Of a DNA stretch of 64,000 nucleotides, positions 8,528-18,732 are shown piece by piece. Position 1 is the first letter of the stretch. Each line of letters opens with the position of its first letter. The notes under the pieces were generated by a model. That model saw only the letters and a program-made list of their open reading frames with translations, searched no databases and had not been told where the DNA came from. The DNA comes from Bordetella avium (GTDB taxonomy: Bacteria > Pseudomonadota > Gammaproteobacteria > Burkholderiales > Burkholderiaceae_B): contig NZ_CP139969.1 in the NCBI RefSeq assembly GCF_034424645.1, positions 3,224,001 through 3,288,000 of the forward strand. Reading direction: 5' to 3'. Made by a program: the position numbers and the translations under genes.

Positions 8528-9499
8528 ATGAGACAGTATCTAGACCTCGTCCAGTCCATTATTGACCAGGGCGCATGGCAGGAAAACCGCACCGGTGTGC
8601 GCACCCTGTCCCTGCCCGGCGCCATGCTGCGCTTCGACCTGCAACAAGGCTTCCCGGCGGTTACCACCAAGAAGCTGGCCTTCAAATCGGCCATCGGCGA
8701 ACTGGTGGGTTTTCTGCGCAGCGCACGCAGCGCCGCCGACTTCCGGGCGCTGGGCTGCAAGGTCTGGGACCAGAACGCCAATGAAAACAGCCAATGGCTG
8801 AACAACCCTTATCGCGAGGGTCTGGACGACCTGGGCCCCGTCTATGGCGTGCAGTGGCGCAACTGGCCAGCCTACAAGCTGCTCCGCGCTGACCGGCAGG
8901 CGCAGATCAGCGACGCGCTCAGCCGCGGCTACGCCAAAGTGGCCGAGCTAGATGAAGCGGGCGTGCCGCAGGTGCTGCTCTACAAGGCCGTGGATCAGCT
9001 GCGCCAGTGCCTGGACACCATCCACCGCAACCCCTCCGACCGGCGCATTCTGTTTCATGGCTGGAACTGGGCGCAGATCGAGGAAATGGCCCTGCCGCCC
9101 TGCCACCTGCTTTATCAGTTTCTGCCCAACGCCAGCACGCGCGAAATCTCGCTCTGCCTGTATATCCGCTCCAACGATGTCGGCCTGGGTACGCCGTTTA
9201 ACCTGACTGAAGGCGCGGCGCTGCTGCACCTGGTGGGCCGCCTGACCGGCTACACGCCGCGATGGTTCAGCTATTTCATCGGCGACGCGCACATCTACGA
9301 AAACCATCTCGACATGCTGCGCAAACAGCTCAAGCGCGAGCCGCATGCGTCGCCGCGCCTGCTGCTGTCAGACCGCATCCCAGACTTCCGCCAGACGCAG
9401 CGTTATGAGCCCGAGTGGCTGGAGCACGTCGAACCGAGCGACTTCAGCCTGGAAGGCTATCAGCACCATGCGCCGCTGACGGCGCCGATGGCGGTTTGA
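8528..9499 (+). CDS. thyA: Thymidylate synthase
   Basis: 323 residues. It converts dUMP to dTMP with methylenetetrahydrofolate. Seen: the opening [15 protein letters not shown], the active-site stretch [10 protein letters not shown] with the nucleophilic cysteine, the substrate-binding [12 protein letters not shown], and the end [16 protein letters not shown]. It is about 60 residues longer than the E. coli enzyme because of an internal insertion in the region [17 protein letters not shown], as in the long Lactobacillus casei form. ATG 8528 is chosen because the upstream extension overlaps osmC. folA starts 2 nt after its stop, so the dTMP cycle genes are coupled. Confidence 0.96.
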   Translation: MRQYLDLVQSIIDQGAWQENRTGVRTLSLPGAMLRFDLQQGFPAVTTKKLAFKSAIGELVGFLRSARSAADFRALGCKVWDQNANENSQWLNNPYREGLDDLGPVYGVQWRNWPAYKLLRADRQAQISDALSRGYAKVAELDEAGVPQVLLYKAVDQLRQCLDTIHRNPSDRRILFHGWNWAQIEEMALPPCHLLYQFLPNASTREISLCLYIRSNDVGLGTPFNLTEGAALLHLVGRLTGYTPRWFSYFIGDAHIYENHLDMLRKQLKREPHASPRLLLSDRIPDFRQTQRYEPEWLEHVEPSDFSLEGYQHHAPLTAPMAV

Positions 9500-9501
9500 C
9501 C

Positions 9502-9984
9502 ATGGCTCAACTGACATTGATCGTCGCCTACGCCCGCAACCGTGTCATCGGCCGCGACAACACCCTGCCCTGGCGGCTGCCTGGCGACCTGGCGCACTTC
9601 AAGCGCAGCACCCTGGGTCACCCCATCGTGATGGGCCGCAATACCTGGGAGTCGCTGGGACGCCCCCTGCCCGGCCGAAAAAATATTGTGGTGAGCCGCA
9701 ATCCGGATTACCGCGCAGAAGGCGCGATCGTCGTGCCCGACCTGCAATCCGCGCTGAAGATGGCCGAGGCCGACGAGGTTTTCGTCATCGGCGGGGCCCA
9801 GATCTACAGCCAGGCGCTGCCGCTGGCCACGCGGATCATCGCCACGGAAATTCAGGCCAATGTGGCAGGCGACGCCTACTTCCCTCCCCTAGCGCAAACG
9901 GAATGGCGTGAAACCTCACGCCAACCCCAGCCCGAAGAAAACGGCTATCACTACGACTTCGTCGTTTACGAACGGAATCGCTAG
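9502..9984 (+). CDS. folA: Dihydrofolate reductase
   Basis: 160 residues, standard for bacterial DHFR. Typical sequence: LIVAYARNRVIGRDNTLPW (Trp in the active-site loop), PIVMGRNTWESLGRPLPGR and FVIGGAQIYSQALP. It regenerates tetrahydrofolate from the dihydrofolate made by ThyA, which explains the tight thyA-folA arrangement. ATG 9502 starts two bases after the thyA stop; the longer upstream frame overlaps thyA and is rejected. A 53-bp gap separates its end from the convergent MocR gene. Confidence 0.96.
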   Translation: MAQLTLIVAYARNRVIGRDNTLPWRLPGDLAHFKRSTLGHPIVMGRNTWESLGRPLPGRKNIVVSRNPDYRAEGAIVVPDLQSALKMAEADEVFVIGGAQIYSQALPLATRIIATEIQANVAGDAYFPPLAQTEWRETSRQPQPEENGYHYDFVVYERNR

Positions 9985-10037
9985 TGGAAATCGCTAGGGC
10001 CGTCTTCCCTGCCCGCCCGAGTCATAGACGATGCCGC

Positions 10038-11441
10038 TCAAGCCTGTCGTTGACGTAAGAAACGCCACAGCGCGGGCTTGTTGCTGTACGCGACGTTGAA
10101 ACGCAGCCATGGTGTGTCAGCCTGCGCCGCATCGAAATAGCAGCCTGGCGCCAGCCAGATGCCGTCTCGCAGCGCGGCTTCGGCCAGGGCCCTCGCGCCC
10201 TGGGCGCGCCCGGAAGGACGCGCCCAGAGAAACAGGCCGGCCTGCGGACGAGCGGCAATCTCGAAACCCGAATCGTCCAGTTGACGCTCGACCTGCGCAT
10301 GGGCTTGCGCCAGCCGCTCGCGGGTGCGCTGGATATGCGCCCGGTAACGTCCCTCGCGGATGACCTGATGCACCACGCGCTCCATGATTTCGGGCGAGGT
10401 CAGGCCAGTCGCCATTTTGGTGCGCGCCAAATCGCGGGCGAGGTCCCGATGCGCCACCACATAGCCCACCCGCACCGACGGACTGATGATTTTGGAATAG
10501 CCGCCGAGGTAGATCACGCATTCCGCGCCATCCAGCGCAGCCAGAAGCGGCGCAAGACCCGGTTGCAGTTCACGGGAAATATCGTCTTCGATGATCCAGT
10601 ACCCGTGCTGATTGGCCGATTGCAGCAGCCGAAAGGCATTGGCCATGGACAGGGTGGTGCCCGATGGGTTTTGCAACACCGTATTGACGAACAAGGCGCG
10701 TGGCCGATGCGTGCGCACGGCCTCATCGAGGGCCTGCAGATCCAGTCCGGCCTCGTTTCTGGGCACCGCGACCGCGCGTATGCCCGCCAGCCGCAATAGC
10801 TGAAGCAGATTGGCATAACAGGGTTGTTCGACCAGCACGGTATCGCCCGGCTGCAAGAGGCTGCGCATCACGATATCCAGGCCTTGCGTGACGCCCTGCG
10901 TCAGCACAATCTGGTCTGGTGCGGCCAGCAGACCGTGCTGCGCCAATCCGGCGGCAATGCTTTCCCGCAGCGGCGCATAGCCCAGAGGATGGCCATAGCC
11001 GGAAATGCGTAAAGCCGGCACGCGGCCCATATGCCGCAAAGCCTGATGCAAACCCTCTTCGTTCAGCCACTCTCCGGGCAGCCAGCCACAACCCGCCTTG
11101 ATGGGAATGGAATGGTCGGCATAGATATCCGATAACAGCCAATCCGTGTTCAAACTTGGCGGCGACCAGCCGGCGGGACGAAGCGCCGGCTGCCGTTGCA
11201 AGCCCAGCACCCGATAGCCAGAACCCGGGCGGGCGGCAAGCCAGCCGCGTGCCACCAGCCGGTTATAGGCGCTGGCCACGGTAAAGGTGCTCAAACCATG
11301 CTCGCGGGCGAACGCACGCACAGAGGGTACGGACATACCCGGACGCAAGACCTGCTGCTCGATGGCGCGGGCAAAGGCCTGAACCACCTGCTCCACCAGG
11401 GTGGGTCCCTGTTTACGGGAGCGTATCGCTAGGAAATCCAT
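10038..11441 (-). CDS. MocR-type transcriptional regulator (GntR HTH + aminotransferase-like domain)
   Basis: 467 residues. The N-terminal winged helix-turn-helix includes SVPSVRAFAREHGLSTFTV and PGSGYRV (about residues 10-80). A fold-type I PLP aminotransferase-like domain follows, with the lysine in GGYSKIISPSVRVGY and the upstream VLTQGVTQGLDI. Known of the family: PLP-binding regulators of amino-acid, GABA, taurine or vitamin B6 genes, with the aminotransferase part as sensor. It is divergent from a beta-alanine/omega-transaminase gene across 155 bp, so it probably controls that gene and may repress itself. The effector is unknown. Confidence 0.9.
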   Translation of the reverse strand: MDFLAIRSRKQGPTLVEQVVQAFARAIEQQVLRPGMSVPSVRAFAREHGLSTFTVASAYNRLVARGWLAARPGSGYRVLGLQRQPALRPAGWSPPSLNTDWLLSDIYADHSIPIKAGCGWLPGEWLNEEGLHQALRHMGRVPALRISGYGHPLGYAPLRESIAAGLAQHGLLAAPDQIVLTQGVTQGLDIVMRSLLQPGDTVLVEQPCYANLLQLLRLAGIRAVAVPRNEAGLDLQALDEAVRTHRPRALFVNTVLQNPSGTTLSMANAFRLLQSANQHGYWIIEDDISRELQPGLAPLLAALDGAECVIYLGGYSKIISPSVRVGYVVAHRDLARDLARTKMATGLTSPEIMERVVHQVIREGRYRAHIQRTRERLAQAHAQVERQLDDSGFEIAARPQAGLFLWARPSGRAQGARALAEAALRDGIWLAPGCYFDAAQADTPWLRFNVAYSNKPALWRFLRQRQA

Positions 11442-11596
11442 AGGTTATCTGTACAGTTGATCTGAAAATACCAATACAGCTTCTGAGTTTTGATCAGATT
11501 GTATATTTTCATTCCGGGAGCGGCGGCAGAGAATCCTCGGCATCCCCTATGAGCCCGGCGCCTGTCGCGCCGTGCCGTTCTCCCCTGGAGCCCGCC
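11442..11596. promoter_or_regulatory. Divergent MocR/transaminase control region
   Basis: A locally A/T-rich stretch (about 11442-11515) within GC-rich surroundings. It contains imperfect inverted elements, GTACAGTTGATC and GATCAGATTGTAT, and a third related ATACAGC between them. MocR regulators usually bind repeated short sites between divergent genes, which fits. Exact promoter boxes could not be assigned with confidence. Confidence 0.45.
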
Positions 11597-12922
11597 ATGA
11601 ATGCCCCCGCCGGCCTGCCCGACCTTTCCCACCTCTGGATGCCGTTTACGGCCAACCGCCAGTTCAAGGCCCAGCCCCGCCTCCTGGCGGGCGCCAAGGA
11701 TATGCACTACACCGCGGTTGACGGACGGCAGATCCTGGATGGCACGGCAGGGCTGTGGTGCGTGAACGCCGGCCATTGCCGAGACGAAATCGTGCAGGCG
11801 ATCGCCCGGACGGCCGGCGAGCTGGACTATGCGCCCGGCTTCCAGCTGGGCCACCCGAGCGCCTTCGAGGCGGCAACGGCTGTGGCCTCCTTCATGCCCG
11901 AGGGTCTGGACCGCATTTTTTTCACCAACTCGGGATCGGAGTCGGTCGATACCGCGCTGAAGATCGCCCTGGCCTATCACCGCGCGCGAGGCGAAGGCCA
12001 GCGTACACGCCTGGTGGGCCGCGAACGCGGCTATCACGGCGTCGGATTCGGCGGCATTTCAGTAGGCGGCATCCCCGGCAACCGCAAGACTTTTTCGGGC
12101 GCGCTGCTGCCGGCAGTCGACCACCTCCCGCACACGCACAACCTGGAAAAAAACGCCTTCACGCAAGGCCAGCCAGAATGGGGCGCCCATCTGGCCGACG
12201 AGCTGGAACGCATCGTGACGCTGCATGACGCCTCCACCATCGCGGCCGTCGTGGTCGAACCCATGGCGGGTTCGACAGGCGTGCTGATCCCGCCCAAAGG
12301 CTATTTACAGCGCCTGCGCGAGATCACCTCGCGCCACGGCATTCTCTTGATTTTCGACGAAGTCATTACCGCTTTTGGCCGTCTGGGAGCCTCCACCGCC
12401 GCCGAATATTTCGGCGTCACGCCCGATCTCATCACCATGGCCAAGGGTGTCAGCAACGCCGCCATCCCGGCAGGCGCCGTCGCCGTCCGGCGCGAAGTCC
12501 ATGACACGATCGTCAACAGCGTGCAGGGCGGAATCGAGTTTTTCCACGGCTATACCTACTCCGCCCATCCCTTGGCCAGCGCCGCGATTCTTGCCACGCT
12601 CGGCATCTACCGCAAGGAAGGCCTGTTCCAGCGCGCGCATGAACTGGCCCCGGCCTTCGAGCGCGCCGCACACAGGCTGCGCGAAGCCAATCATGTGATC
12701 GATGTGCGCAATATCGGCTTGGTGGCGGGGATAGAACTCGGCTCGCGCACAGGCGCGCCCGGCGCCCGCGCGGCCGAAGTTTTCCAGAAGTGTTTCGACC
12801 GCGGCCTACTGGTGCGCTACACCGGCGACATCCTGGCGATCTCGCCGCCGCTCATCGTCAGCGAGGCCCAGATCAACGAAATCTTCGATACGATCCACAG
12901 CGTTCTCAACGATATCGCCTGA
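11597..12922 (+). CDS. bauA: Beta-alanine:pyruvate transaminase (omega-amino acid aminotransferase)
   Basis: 441 residues, class III PLP aminotransferase. Asp254 in [10 protein letters not shown] and the Schiff-base Lys283 in TMAKGVSNA are visible, as are the phosphate-binding TNSGSESVD and the family opening [16 protein letters not shown]. It moves the amino group of beta-alanine or similar omega-amines to pyruvate, giving malonate semialdehyde and alanine. Start: ATG 11597 with CTGGAG upstream; an in-frame ATG at 11549 is less well placed. The next gene encodes a CoA-acylating semialdehyde dehydrogenase that takes the product on to acetyl-CoA. Confidence 0.92.
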   Translation: MNAPAGLPDLSHLWMPFTANRQFKAQPRLLAGAKDMHYTAVDGRQILDGTAGLWCVNAGHCRDEIVQAIARTAGELDYAPGFQLGHPSAFEAATAVASFMPEGLDRIFFTNSGSESVDTALKIALAYHRARGEGQRTRLVGRERGYHGVGFGGISVGGIPGNRKTFSGALLPAVDHLPHTHNLEKNAFTQGQPEWGAHLADELERIVTLHDASTIAAVVVEPMAGSTGVLIPPKGYLQRLREITSRHGILLIFDEVITAFGRLGASTAAEYFGVTPDLITMAKGVSNAAIPAGAVAVRREVHDTIVNSVQGGIEFFHGYTYSAHPLASAAILATLGIYRKEGLFQRAHELAPAFERAAHRLREANHVIDVRNIGLVAGIELGSRTGAPGARAAEVFQKCFDRGLLVRYTGDILAISPPLIVSEAQINEIFDTIHSVLNDIA

Positions 12923-12929
12923 TTCCAAC

Positions 12930-12957
12930 GGGCGGGCACGGCCCGCCCTCTTTCTTT
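12930..12957 (+). terminator. GC-rich hairpin with pyrimidine tail between the transaminase and dehydrogenase genes
   Basis: Perfect 8-bp stem GGGCGGGC/GCCCGCCC (12930-12937 and 12941-12948) with a 3-nt loop, followed by TCTTTCTTT. It may terminate part of the transcripts and so lower expression of the downstream gene, which starts only 10 nt later. Confidence 0.5.
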
Positions 12958-12966
12958 GCAGCGCCC

Positions 12967-14460
12967 ATGAACAAGCTTACTCATTTCATCAACGGCCAAC
13001 GCTATGAAGGCCGCTCCGGACGCTTTACCGAGGGCTATAACCCCTCGACGGGCGAAGTCATCAACAGCGTCGCGCTGGCTTCGGCCGAAGACGTCGACAC
13101 GGCAGTAGCCGCCGCCCATGCCGCCTTCCCCTCCTGGTCGGAAACACCGGCGCTCAAGCGCGCCCGCATTCTCTTCAACTTCAAGGCTTTGCTTGACCAG
13201 CACCAGGACGAATTGGCCACCCTGATCACGCGTGAACACGGCAAAGTTTTTTCCGATGCCAAGGGTGAGGTCACCCGCGGCATCGAGGTGGTCGAGTTCG
13301 CCTGCGGCATTCCGCAACTGCTCAAGGGCCAGTACAGCGACCAGATCGGCGGAGGCATCGACAACTGGAGCATGCGCCAAGCCTTGGGCGTGGTGGCCGG
13401 CATCACCCCGTTCAACTTCCCCATGATGGTGCCCTGCTGGATGTTCCCGGTGGCGCTGGCCTGCGGCAACACCTTCGTTCTCAAGCCTTCCGAGCGCGAC
13501 CCCTCGGTATCGCTGCGCCTGGCCGAGCTGCTCAAACAGGCCGGCCTGCCCGACGGCGTATTCAACGTGGTGCAAGGCGACAAGATCGCCGTGGATGCGC
13601 TGATCGCCCATCCCAATGTCGAAGCCCTTTCCTTCGTGGGCTCCACGCCCATCGCCGAATATATTTATGCCGAAGGCACGCGGCGCGGCAAACGGGTTCA
13701 AGCCCTGGGCGGCGCGAAGAATCATCTGGTCGTCATGCCCGATGCGGATCTCGATCAGGTTACCGATGCGCTCATGGGTGCGGCCTACGGGTCGGCAGGC
13801 GAGCGCTGCATGGCGATTTCCGTCGCGGTGGCGGTGGGCGATGTGGCGGATCAGGTCATCGAACGCCTCAAGCCTCGCGTGGCCGCCCTGGTCGTAAAAG
13901 ACGGCATGTCGCCGGACGCCGAAATGGGCCCCTTGGTCACCCCCCAGCATCGCAAAAAAGTGCTGGGCTATATCGAAGACGGCATCGCGGCGGGCGCCAC
14001 GCTGGTGGCCGACGGCCGCAGCCTCACGGTGCCTGGCCACGAAAACGGCTTCTTCCTGGGCGGCACCCTGTTCGACCACGTCACCCCGGCAATGAATATC
14101 TATCGCGAAGAAATCTTCGGCCCGGTACTGTGCGTCGTCAGGGTGCCGGACTTCGCTTCGGCGGTAGCGCTCATCAACAGCCACGAATTCGGCAATGGCG
14201 TGTCCTGCTTCACTTCCGACGGCGGCATTGCCCGGGCCTTTGCGCGCCAGATCAAGGTGGGCATGGTCGGCATCAATGTGCCGATTCCAGTGCCCATGGC
14301 CTGGCACTCCTTCGGCGGCTGGAAGCGTTCGCTGTTTGGCGATCACCACGCCTACGGCGAAGAGGGCGTGCGCTTTTACTCCCGCTACAAGAGCGTGATG
14401 CAACGCTGGCCTGACAGCATCGCCAAAGGCGCCGAGTTCACCATGCCAGTCGCCAAATGA
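12967..14460 (+). CDS. mmsA: CoA-acylating (methyl)malonate-semialdehyde dehydrogenase
   Basis: 497 residues, the usual length of MmsA/BauC. ALDH fold: the NAD-site region [20 protein letters not shown], and catalytic Cys281 in [11 protein letters not shown]. The ERCMA context is that of the CoA-dependent subgroup, in which the general-base glutamate of other ALDHs is replaced. It converts malonate or methylmalonate semialdehyde, CoA and NAD+ to acetyl- or propionyl-CoA, CO2 and NADH. It directly follows the transaminase gene, giving a two-step beta-alanine pathway. The upstream extension of the frame overlaps the transaminase gene and is rejected. Confidence 0.92.
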   Translation: MNKLTHFINGQRYEGRSGRFTEGYNPSTGEVINSVALASAEDVDTAVAAAHAAFPSWSETPALKRARILFNFKALLDQHQDELATLITREHGKVFSDAKGEVTRGIEVVEFACGIPQLLKGQYSDQIGGGIDNWSMRQALGVVAGITPFNFPMMVPCWMFPVALACGNTFVLKPSERDPSVSLRLAELLKQAGLPDGVFNVVQGDKIAVDALIAHPNVEALSFVGSTPIAEYIYAEGTRRGKRVQALGGAKNHLVVMPDADLDQVTDALMGAAYGSAGERCMAISVAVAVGDVADQVIERLKPRVAALVVKDGMSPDAEMGPLVTPQHRKKVLGYIEDGIAAGATLVADGRSLTVPGHENGFFLGGTLFDHVTPAMNIYREEIFGPVLCVVRVPDFASAVALINSHEFGNGVSCFTSDGGIARAFARQIKVGMVGINVPIPVPMAWHSFGGWKRSLFGDHHAYGEEGVRFYSRYKSVMQRWPDSIAKGAEFTMPVAK

Positions 14461-14463
14461 GCG

Positions 14464-14488
14464 GTGGGGCGGGCCTGGCCCGCCCCAC
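14464..14488 (+). terminator. Strong GC hairpin after the dehydrogenase gene
   Basis: An 11-bp perfect stem GTGGGGCGGGC/GCCCGCCCCAC (14464-14474 with 14478-14488) begins 3 nt after the stop codon. No U tract follows, so termination would be weak or Rho-assisted. It may instead protect the 3' end. Confidence 0.45.
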
Positions 14489-14562
14489 AAGCCCATCGCC
14501 ACCCAACGCATCACCTTCGTTGCAACACAAGCCATAACCTCACTCATGCAGGGGAAGAACCG

Positions 14563-16068
14563 ATGCGAATAGGAATAGGCGGCTTTCAGCACGAAACCAA
14601 TACCTTCGCCCCATCCAAGGCTGCATGGGAGGACTTCGCAGACAAAGGCGGCGGCTGGCCCCGTCTGGTCAGCGGCCCGGCCATGTTCGCCGCGGTCGCG
14701 GGGGCCAACATTCCCATCGCCGGTTTCATCGAAGCGATGTCAGGGCATACGCTCCTGCCCACTACCTGGGCAGCGGCCAGCCCCTCTGGCCCCGTCACCC
14801 GTGATGCCTTCGAACGCATCAGCGCGCTTATTCTCGACGGCCTGCGCCAGGCCATGCCGCTGGACGCGGTCTACCTCGACCTGCATGGCGCAATGGTGGC
14901 CGAGCATCTGGATGACGGCGAGGGTGAGATGCTGCGCCGGGTGCGCGCACTGATCGGCCCCGACGTGCCGCTCGTCGCCAGTCTGGACCTGCACGCCAAT
15001 GTCACGCGCGCCATGATCCGCCATGCCGACGGGCTTACCTGCTATCGCACCTATCCCCACGTGGATATGGCCGAGACTGGGGCGCGTACCGCGCAGTTTC
15101 TGCAAAAGCGGCTCGACGGGATGCCCCGCCCTTACGTGGCCCTGCGTTCGCTACCTTTCCTGATTTCACTGTGCTGGCAATCCACCGACATCGAACCGGC
15201 GCGCAGCCTATACCGGCTGCTGGGCGATATCGAAGACCGCTCAGCCCTGAGCCTGTCTTTCGCCACCGGTTTTCCGGCGGCGGACTTCCCCGAGTGCGCC
15301 CCGGCCGTCTGGGCCTATGGCGAGAGTCAAAGCGCGGCCGACGCCGCCGCAGATGAAATGACGCGTGCAGTTCTGAACGCCGAAGAAGACTTCGGCGGCC
15401 CGATTTACGACCCGGATCAGGCCGTGCAGGAAGCCATGCGCATCGCAGCGGACGCCATGCGGCCGGTCGTCATCGCCGACGTGCAGGACAACCCAGGCGC
15501 GGGCGGCAGCTCGGATACCACGGGGATATTGCGCGCCCTGATACGCCACGGCGCGCGCCATGCCGCCATCGGCCTGATCGTCGACCCGGCTGCGGCGATG
15601 GCGGCGCACCGCGCTGGCGTCGGCAATACGGTGCGCCTCGCACTGGGCGGACACTCGGGCATTCCCGGAGACGAACCGCTATCGGCCGATTTCCTGGTCG
15701 AGAAAATATCGGACGGCCGCTTCGATACCCATGGCGCTTTCTATCGTGGCTTCCATATGGATCTCGGACCCAGCGCCTGCCTGCGCATCGATGGCATCCG
15801 CATCGTGGTGGCCTCCATCAAGGTGCAAATGGCCGACCAGGAGATGTTCCGCTTCGTTGACATCGAGCCCAGAAGAGCCGCGATTCTGGTGCTCAAGAGC
15901 ACGGCGCACTTTCGTGCCGACTTCACCGACATCGCCGATAGGATACTGGTGTGCGCCGCCCCCGGATCGATGCTCATGGATGCGGAGAAACAGCCATGGA
16001 CACGCTTGCGGCACGGTATCAGAATGGCACCCTGCGGACCGGAATTCTCCGGCCGTGTAACGCCCTAA
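14563..16068 (+). CDS. M81 family metallopeptidase (MlrC-like), first paralogue
   Basis: 501 residues. Conserved M81/DUF1485 features: GGFQHETNTFAP at the start, YLDLHGAMVAEH, SLDLHANVT, CYRTYPHVDMAETG and the C-terminal-half DVQDNPGAGGSSDTTG. The His/Asp motifs are presumed zinc ligands of the family. Known: the founding member MlrC of sphingomonads cleaves linear microcystin peptides; most relatives are uncharacterised. ATG 14563 is preceded by GGGGAAG; the longer frame to 14464 runs through the preceding hairpin and is rejected. No signal peptide, so it is cytoplasmic. It heads the gene set for a peptide-type importer, suggesting it hydrolyses the imported compound. Confidence 0.87.
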   Translation: MRIGIGGFQHETNTFAPSKAAWEDFADKGGGWPRLVSGPAMFAAVAGANIPIAGFIEAMSGHTLLPTTWAAASPSGPVTRDAFERISALILDGLRQAMPLDAVYLDLHGAMVAEHLDDGEGEMLRRVRALIGPDVPLVASLDLHANVTRAMIRHADGLTCYRTYPHVDMAETGARTAQFLQKRLDGMPRPYVALRSLPFLISLCWQSTDIEPARSLYRLLGDIEDRSALSLSFATGFPAADFPECAPAVWAYGESQSAADAAADEMTRAVLNAEEDFGGPIYDPDQAVQEAMRIAADAMRPVVIADVQDNPGAGGSSDTTGILRALIRHGARHAAIGLIVDPAAAMAAHRAGVGNTVRLALGGHSGIPGDEPLSADFLVEKISDGRFDTHGAFYRGFHMDLGPSACLRIDGIRIVVASIKVQMADQEMFRFVDIEPRRAAILVLKSTAHFRADFTDIADRILVCAAPGSMLMDAEKQPWTRLRHGIRMAPCGPEFSGRVTP

Positions 16069-16141
16069 ACGCCGTATTGCACGGCATGTTCACAACAAGG
16101 GTGGCGTCATGCCGCCTGCTTGCAGAATCAGGGGAATATCC

Positions 16142-17707
16142 ATGCTGAAGTTCGTACGCGCAGCCTTTGTCGCCGGAGCCACAATGATGGCGGCGCATGG
16201 CGCCTATGCCGACACCGCCATCAAGGCGGTCATGCATTCGCCATTACGCCTTACCGATCCTCACGCCACCACGGCCTACATCACGACGTGGCACGGCTAC
16301 ATGATCTACGACACGCTGCTGGCCACCAACGCCGACAACAAGATTCAGCCGCAAATGCTGGAAAAATGGGAGGTCTCGCCCGATGGCAAAACCTACACCA
16401 TGACTCTGCGTGACGGCCTGAAATGGCATGACGGCAAACCGGTCACGGCCGATGACTGCGTCGCCTCGATCAAGCGCTGGGCCGCGGGCGACGGCATGGG
16501 CCGCACCCTGCTGCGCTTTACCGACAAGATCGAGCCGATAGACGACAAGCAGTTTCGCATCGTCATGAAAGAACCGACGGATCTGGCGCTGCGCGCCCTG
16601 TCCAAGCCTACCGGCACGGCGGCTTTCATGATGCCCAAGCGCATTGCCGAAATGCCGATCGGCCAGCCCATCACCGACATGACGGGCTCGGGCCCCTTCA
16701 AGGTGGCGGAATTCAAGCCGGGCGTAAAGACCGTCTACGTAAAGAACACCGATTATGTACCGCGCAAAGAACCGGCCAGCGCGCTGGCTGGCGGCAAGGT
16801 CGTCAATGTCGATCGCGTCGTATGGGAAGTGATGCCCGACGCGCTCACCACGGCGAATGCCCTGCTCAATGGCGAGATCGATTTCGTCGAGCAGTTCCCC
16901 TATGACCTGCTGCCCATGGTAGAAGGCAACAAAGACCTCAAGGAAGAAACCCTGAGTCCGGTCGGTTACTTCACCATGTACCGCTTCAACTTCAAGCACC
17001 CGCCCTTCGACAACAAAAAAATCCGCCAGGCTGCGATGTACGCCGTCAACCAGGAGGATGTCATGAAGGCCCTGGTGGGCAATCCGAAGTACTGGCAGAC
17101 CTGCGCCTCACTGTGGGGCTGCGGCACGCCGCTGCAAAGTGATATCGGCAAGGACATGACCGTCCCTGGCAATATCGAGAAAGCCCGCGCCCTGCTGAAA
17201 GAAGCCGGCTACGACAACACCCCCATCCTCATCATGCACGCCACGGATGTCGGCACCTTGAGCGCCCAACCGGTCGTAATCGCTCAGGCGCTGCGCAAGG
17301 CCGGCTTTAACGTCAACCTGCAAGCCATGGACTGGCAAAGCGTCGCCACACGCCGCGCCTCCAAGGCCGCGCCCAAAGATGGCGGCTGGAATATCCACAA
17401 CACCAACTGGTACGCCACCGACATCATGGACCCGGTGCGCTCGGCGCCGGCTGCGGCAAGCGGCGATAACGCCTGGTTCGGCTGGCCCGAGTTCGCGCAG
17501 ATCGAGGAGCTGCGCACCAAGTTCGCACTGAGCTCCGACCCGGCGGAGCAAAGAAAAATCGCCGACGAAGTGCAGCGCATCGGCGTAGACGAGGGGCTGT
17601 ATGTGCCGCTGGGCCAGATGTCCGTTCCCACGGTGTACTCCTCCAAGCTGAGCGGCCTGGTGCACGCACCCGTGTTCGCCTTCTGGAACGTGAAGAAAGC
17701 ACCCTGA
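16142..17707 (+). CDS. ABC transporter substrate-binding protein, family 5 (peptide/nickel type)
   Basis: 521 residues with a signal peptide (MLKFVRAAFVAGATMMAAHG, cleavage after AYA), so periplasmic. Family-5 (DppA/OppA) features: LEKWEVSPDGKTYTMTLRDG and WHDGKPVTADDCVASIKRW. It captures the substrate and delivers it to the two permeases encoded next. Ligand cannot be read from sequence; the two flanking M81 peptidase genes point to a small peptide or other amide. ATG 16142 is chosen because it begins the signal peptide. The gap to the permease gene is 81 bp. Confidence 0.92.
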   Translation: MLKFVRAAFVAGATMMAAHGAYADTAIKAVMHSPLRLTDPHATTAYITTWHGYMIYDTLLATNADNKIQPQMLEKWEVSPDGKTYTMTLRDGLKWHDGKPVTADDCVASIKRWAAGDGMGRTLLRFTDKIEPIDDKQFRIVMKEPTDLALRALSKPTGTAAFMMPKRIAEMPIGQPITDMTGSGPFKVAEFKPGVKTVYVKNTDYVPRKEPASALAGGKVVNVDRVVWEVMPDALTTANALLNGEIDFVEQFPYDLLPMVEGNKDLKEETLSPVGYFTMYRFNFKHPPFDNKKIRQAAMYAVNQEDVMKALVGNPKYWQTCASLWGCGTPLQSDIGKDMTVPGNIEKARALLKEAGYDNTPILIMHATDVGTLSAQPVVIAQALRKAGFNVNLQAMDWQSVATRRASKAAPKDGGWNIHNTNWYATDIMDPVRSAPAAASGDNAWFGWPEFAQIEELRTKFALSSDPAEQRKIADEVQRIGVDEGLYVPLGQMSVPTVYSSKLSGLVHAPVFAFWNVKKAP

Positions 17708-17788
17708 TCTGAGCTTGACCCAGCCCGCGCGTTCCACGCGCGGGCCGGCTGCGGCGGCGGCCGTGACAACAAAAACGGGGAAGTACAT

Positions 17789-18730
17789 ATGCTGGCATTC
17801 GTATTACGCCGGCTGCTGGCCACCATTCCAGTACTCATCATGGTGGCCGTGGTCGTATTCGCAATTCTGCGCTTTAGTCCGAGCGATCCGGCCATCATCA
17901 TGGCGGGCGACGGCGCCACGCCCGAGCGTGTCGAGCAGATCCGCCAGGCCATGGGCCTGGATCAGCCGCTGCTCAAACAATTCCTCATCTGGGGAGGCAA
18001 TCTGCTTCAGGGCGACATGGGCACGTCGCTGATGTCGGGCGTGCCCGTGCGCGAGCTGATCCGCCAGCGGCTAGAGCCCTCGCTGAGCCTGGCTGTCATC
18101 ACTCTCATCCTTACCCTGCTCATCGCCCTGCCGCTGGGCGTGCTGGCAGCCTGGCGGCGCGGCAAACTCTTGGACCGGGCCGTGATGGGTTTCTCCGTGA
18201 TGGGGTTTTCGGTACCTGTGTTCGTGACCGGCTATCTGCTGATCTGGGCCTTCGCGATCAAACTCGGCTGGTTCAACGTTCAAGGCTACACCCCGCTGTC
18301 GCAGGGATTCTGGCCCTATCTACACCGGCTCATCCTGCCATCGCTCGCGCTATCCACGGTCTATATCGCCCTGATTGCCCGCATTACGCGCACCAGCGTC
18401 ATCGAAGTCATGGGAGAGGACTTCATCCGCACAGCCCGCGCCAAAGGGCGAGGAGAAGCCGGCGTGATGCTGGGCCATGCCTTGCGCAACGCGGCTGTGC
18501 CCATCGCCACCGTGGTCGGCGTGGGCATCGCCTTGTTGATCAGCGGGGTCGTGGTCACGGAGTCGGTATTCAACATCCCCGGCCTGGGCCGCCTGGTGGT
18601 GGAGGCCGTGCTGGCGCGCGACTACCCGGTCATTCAGGGGCTGACGCTGTTTTTCGCCTTTGTTTACGTATTCATCAATCTGCTTGTCGATTGCGCCTAC
18701 ACGGTGTTCGACCCGCGAATCAGGTATTGA
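17789..18730 (+). CDS. ABC transporter permease (DppB type)
   Basis: 313 residues, six predicted membrane helices. It opens MLAFVLRRLLATIPVLIMV as DppB-type proteins do and carries the EAA loop with RTARAKGRGEAGVMLGHALRNA, which contacts the ATPase. It forms the channel with the permease encoded 2 nt after its stop. Weak GGGGAAG precedes the ATG at 17789. Confidence 0.93.
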   Translation: MLAFVLRRLLATIPVLIMVAVVVFAILRFSPSDPAIIMAGDGATPERVEQIRQAMGLDQPLLKQFLIWGGNLLQGDMGTSLMSGVPVRELIRQRLEPSLSLAVITLILTLLIALPLGVLAAWRRGKLLDRAVMGFSVMGFSVPVFVTGYLLIWAFAIKLGWFNVQGYTPLSQGFWPYLHRLILPSLALSTVYIALIARITRTSVIEVMGEDFIRTARAKGRGEAGVMLGHALRNAAVPIATVVGVGIALLISGVVVTESVFNIPGLGRLVVEAVLARDYPVIQGLTLFFAFVYVFINLLVDCAYTVFDPRIRY

Positions 18731-18732
18731 AC

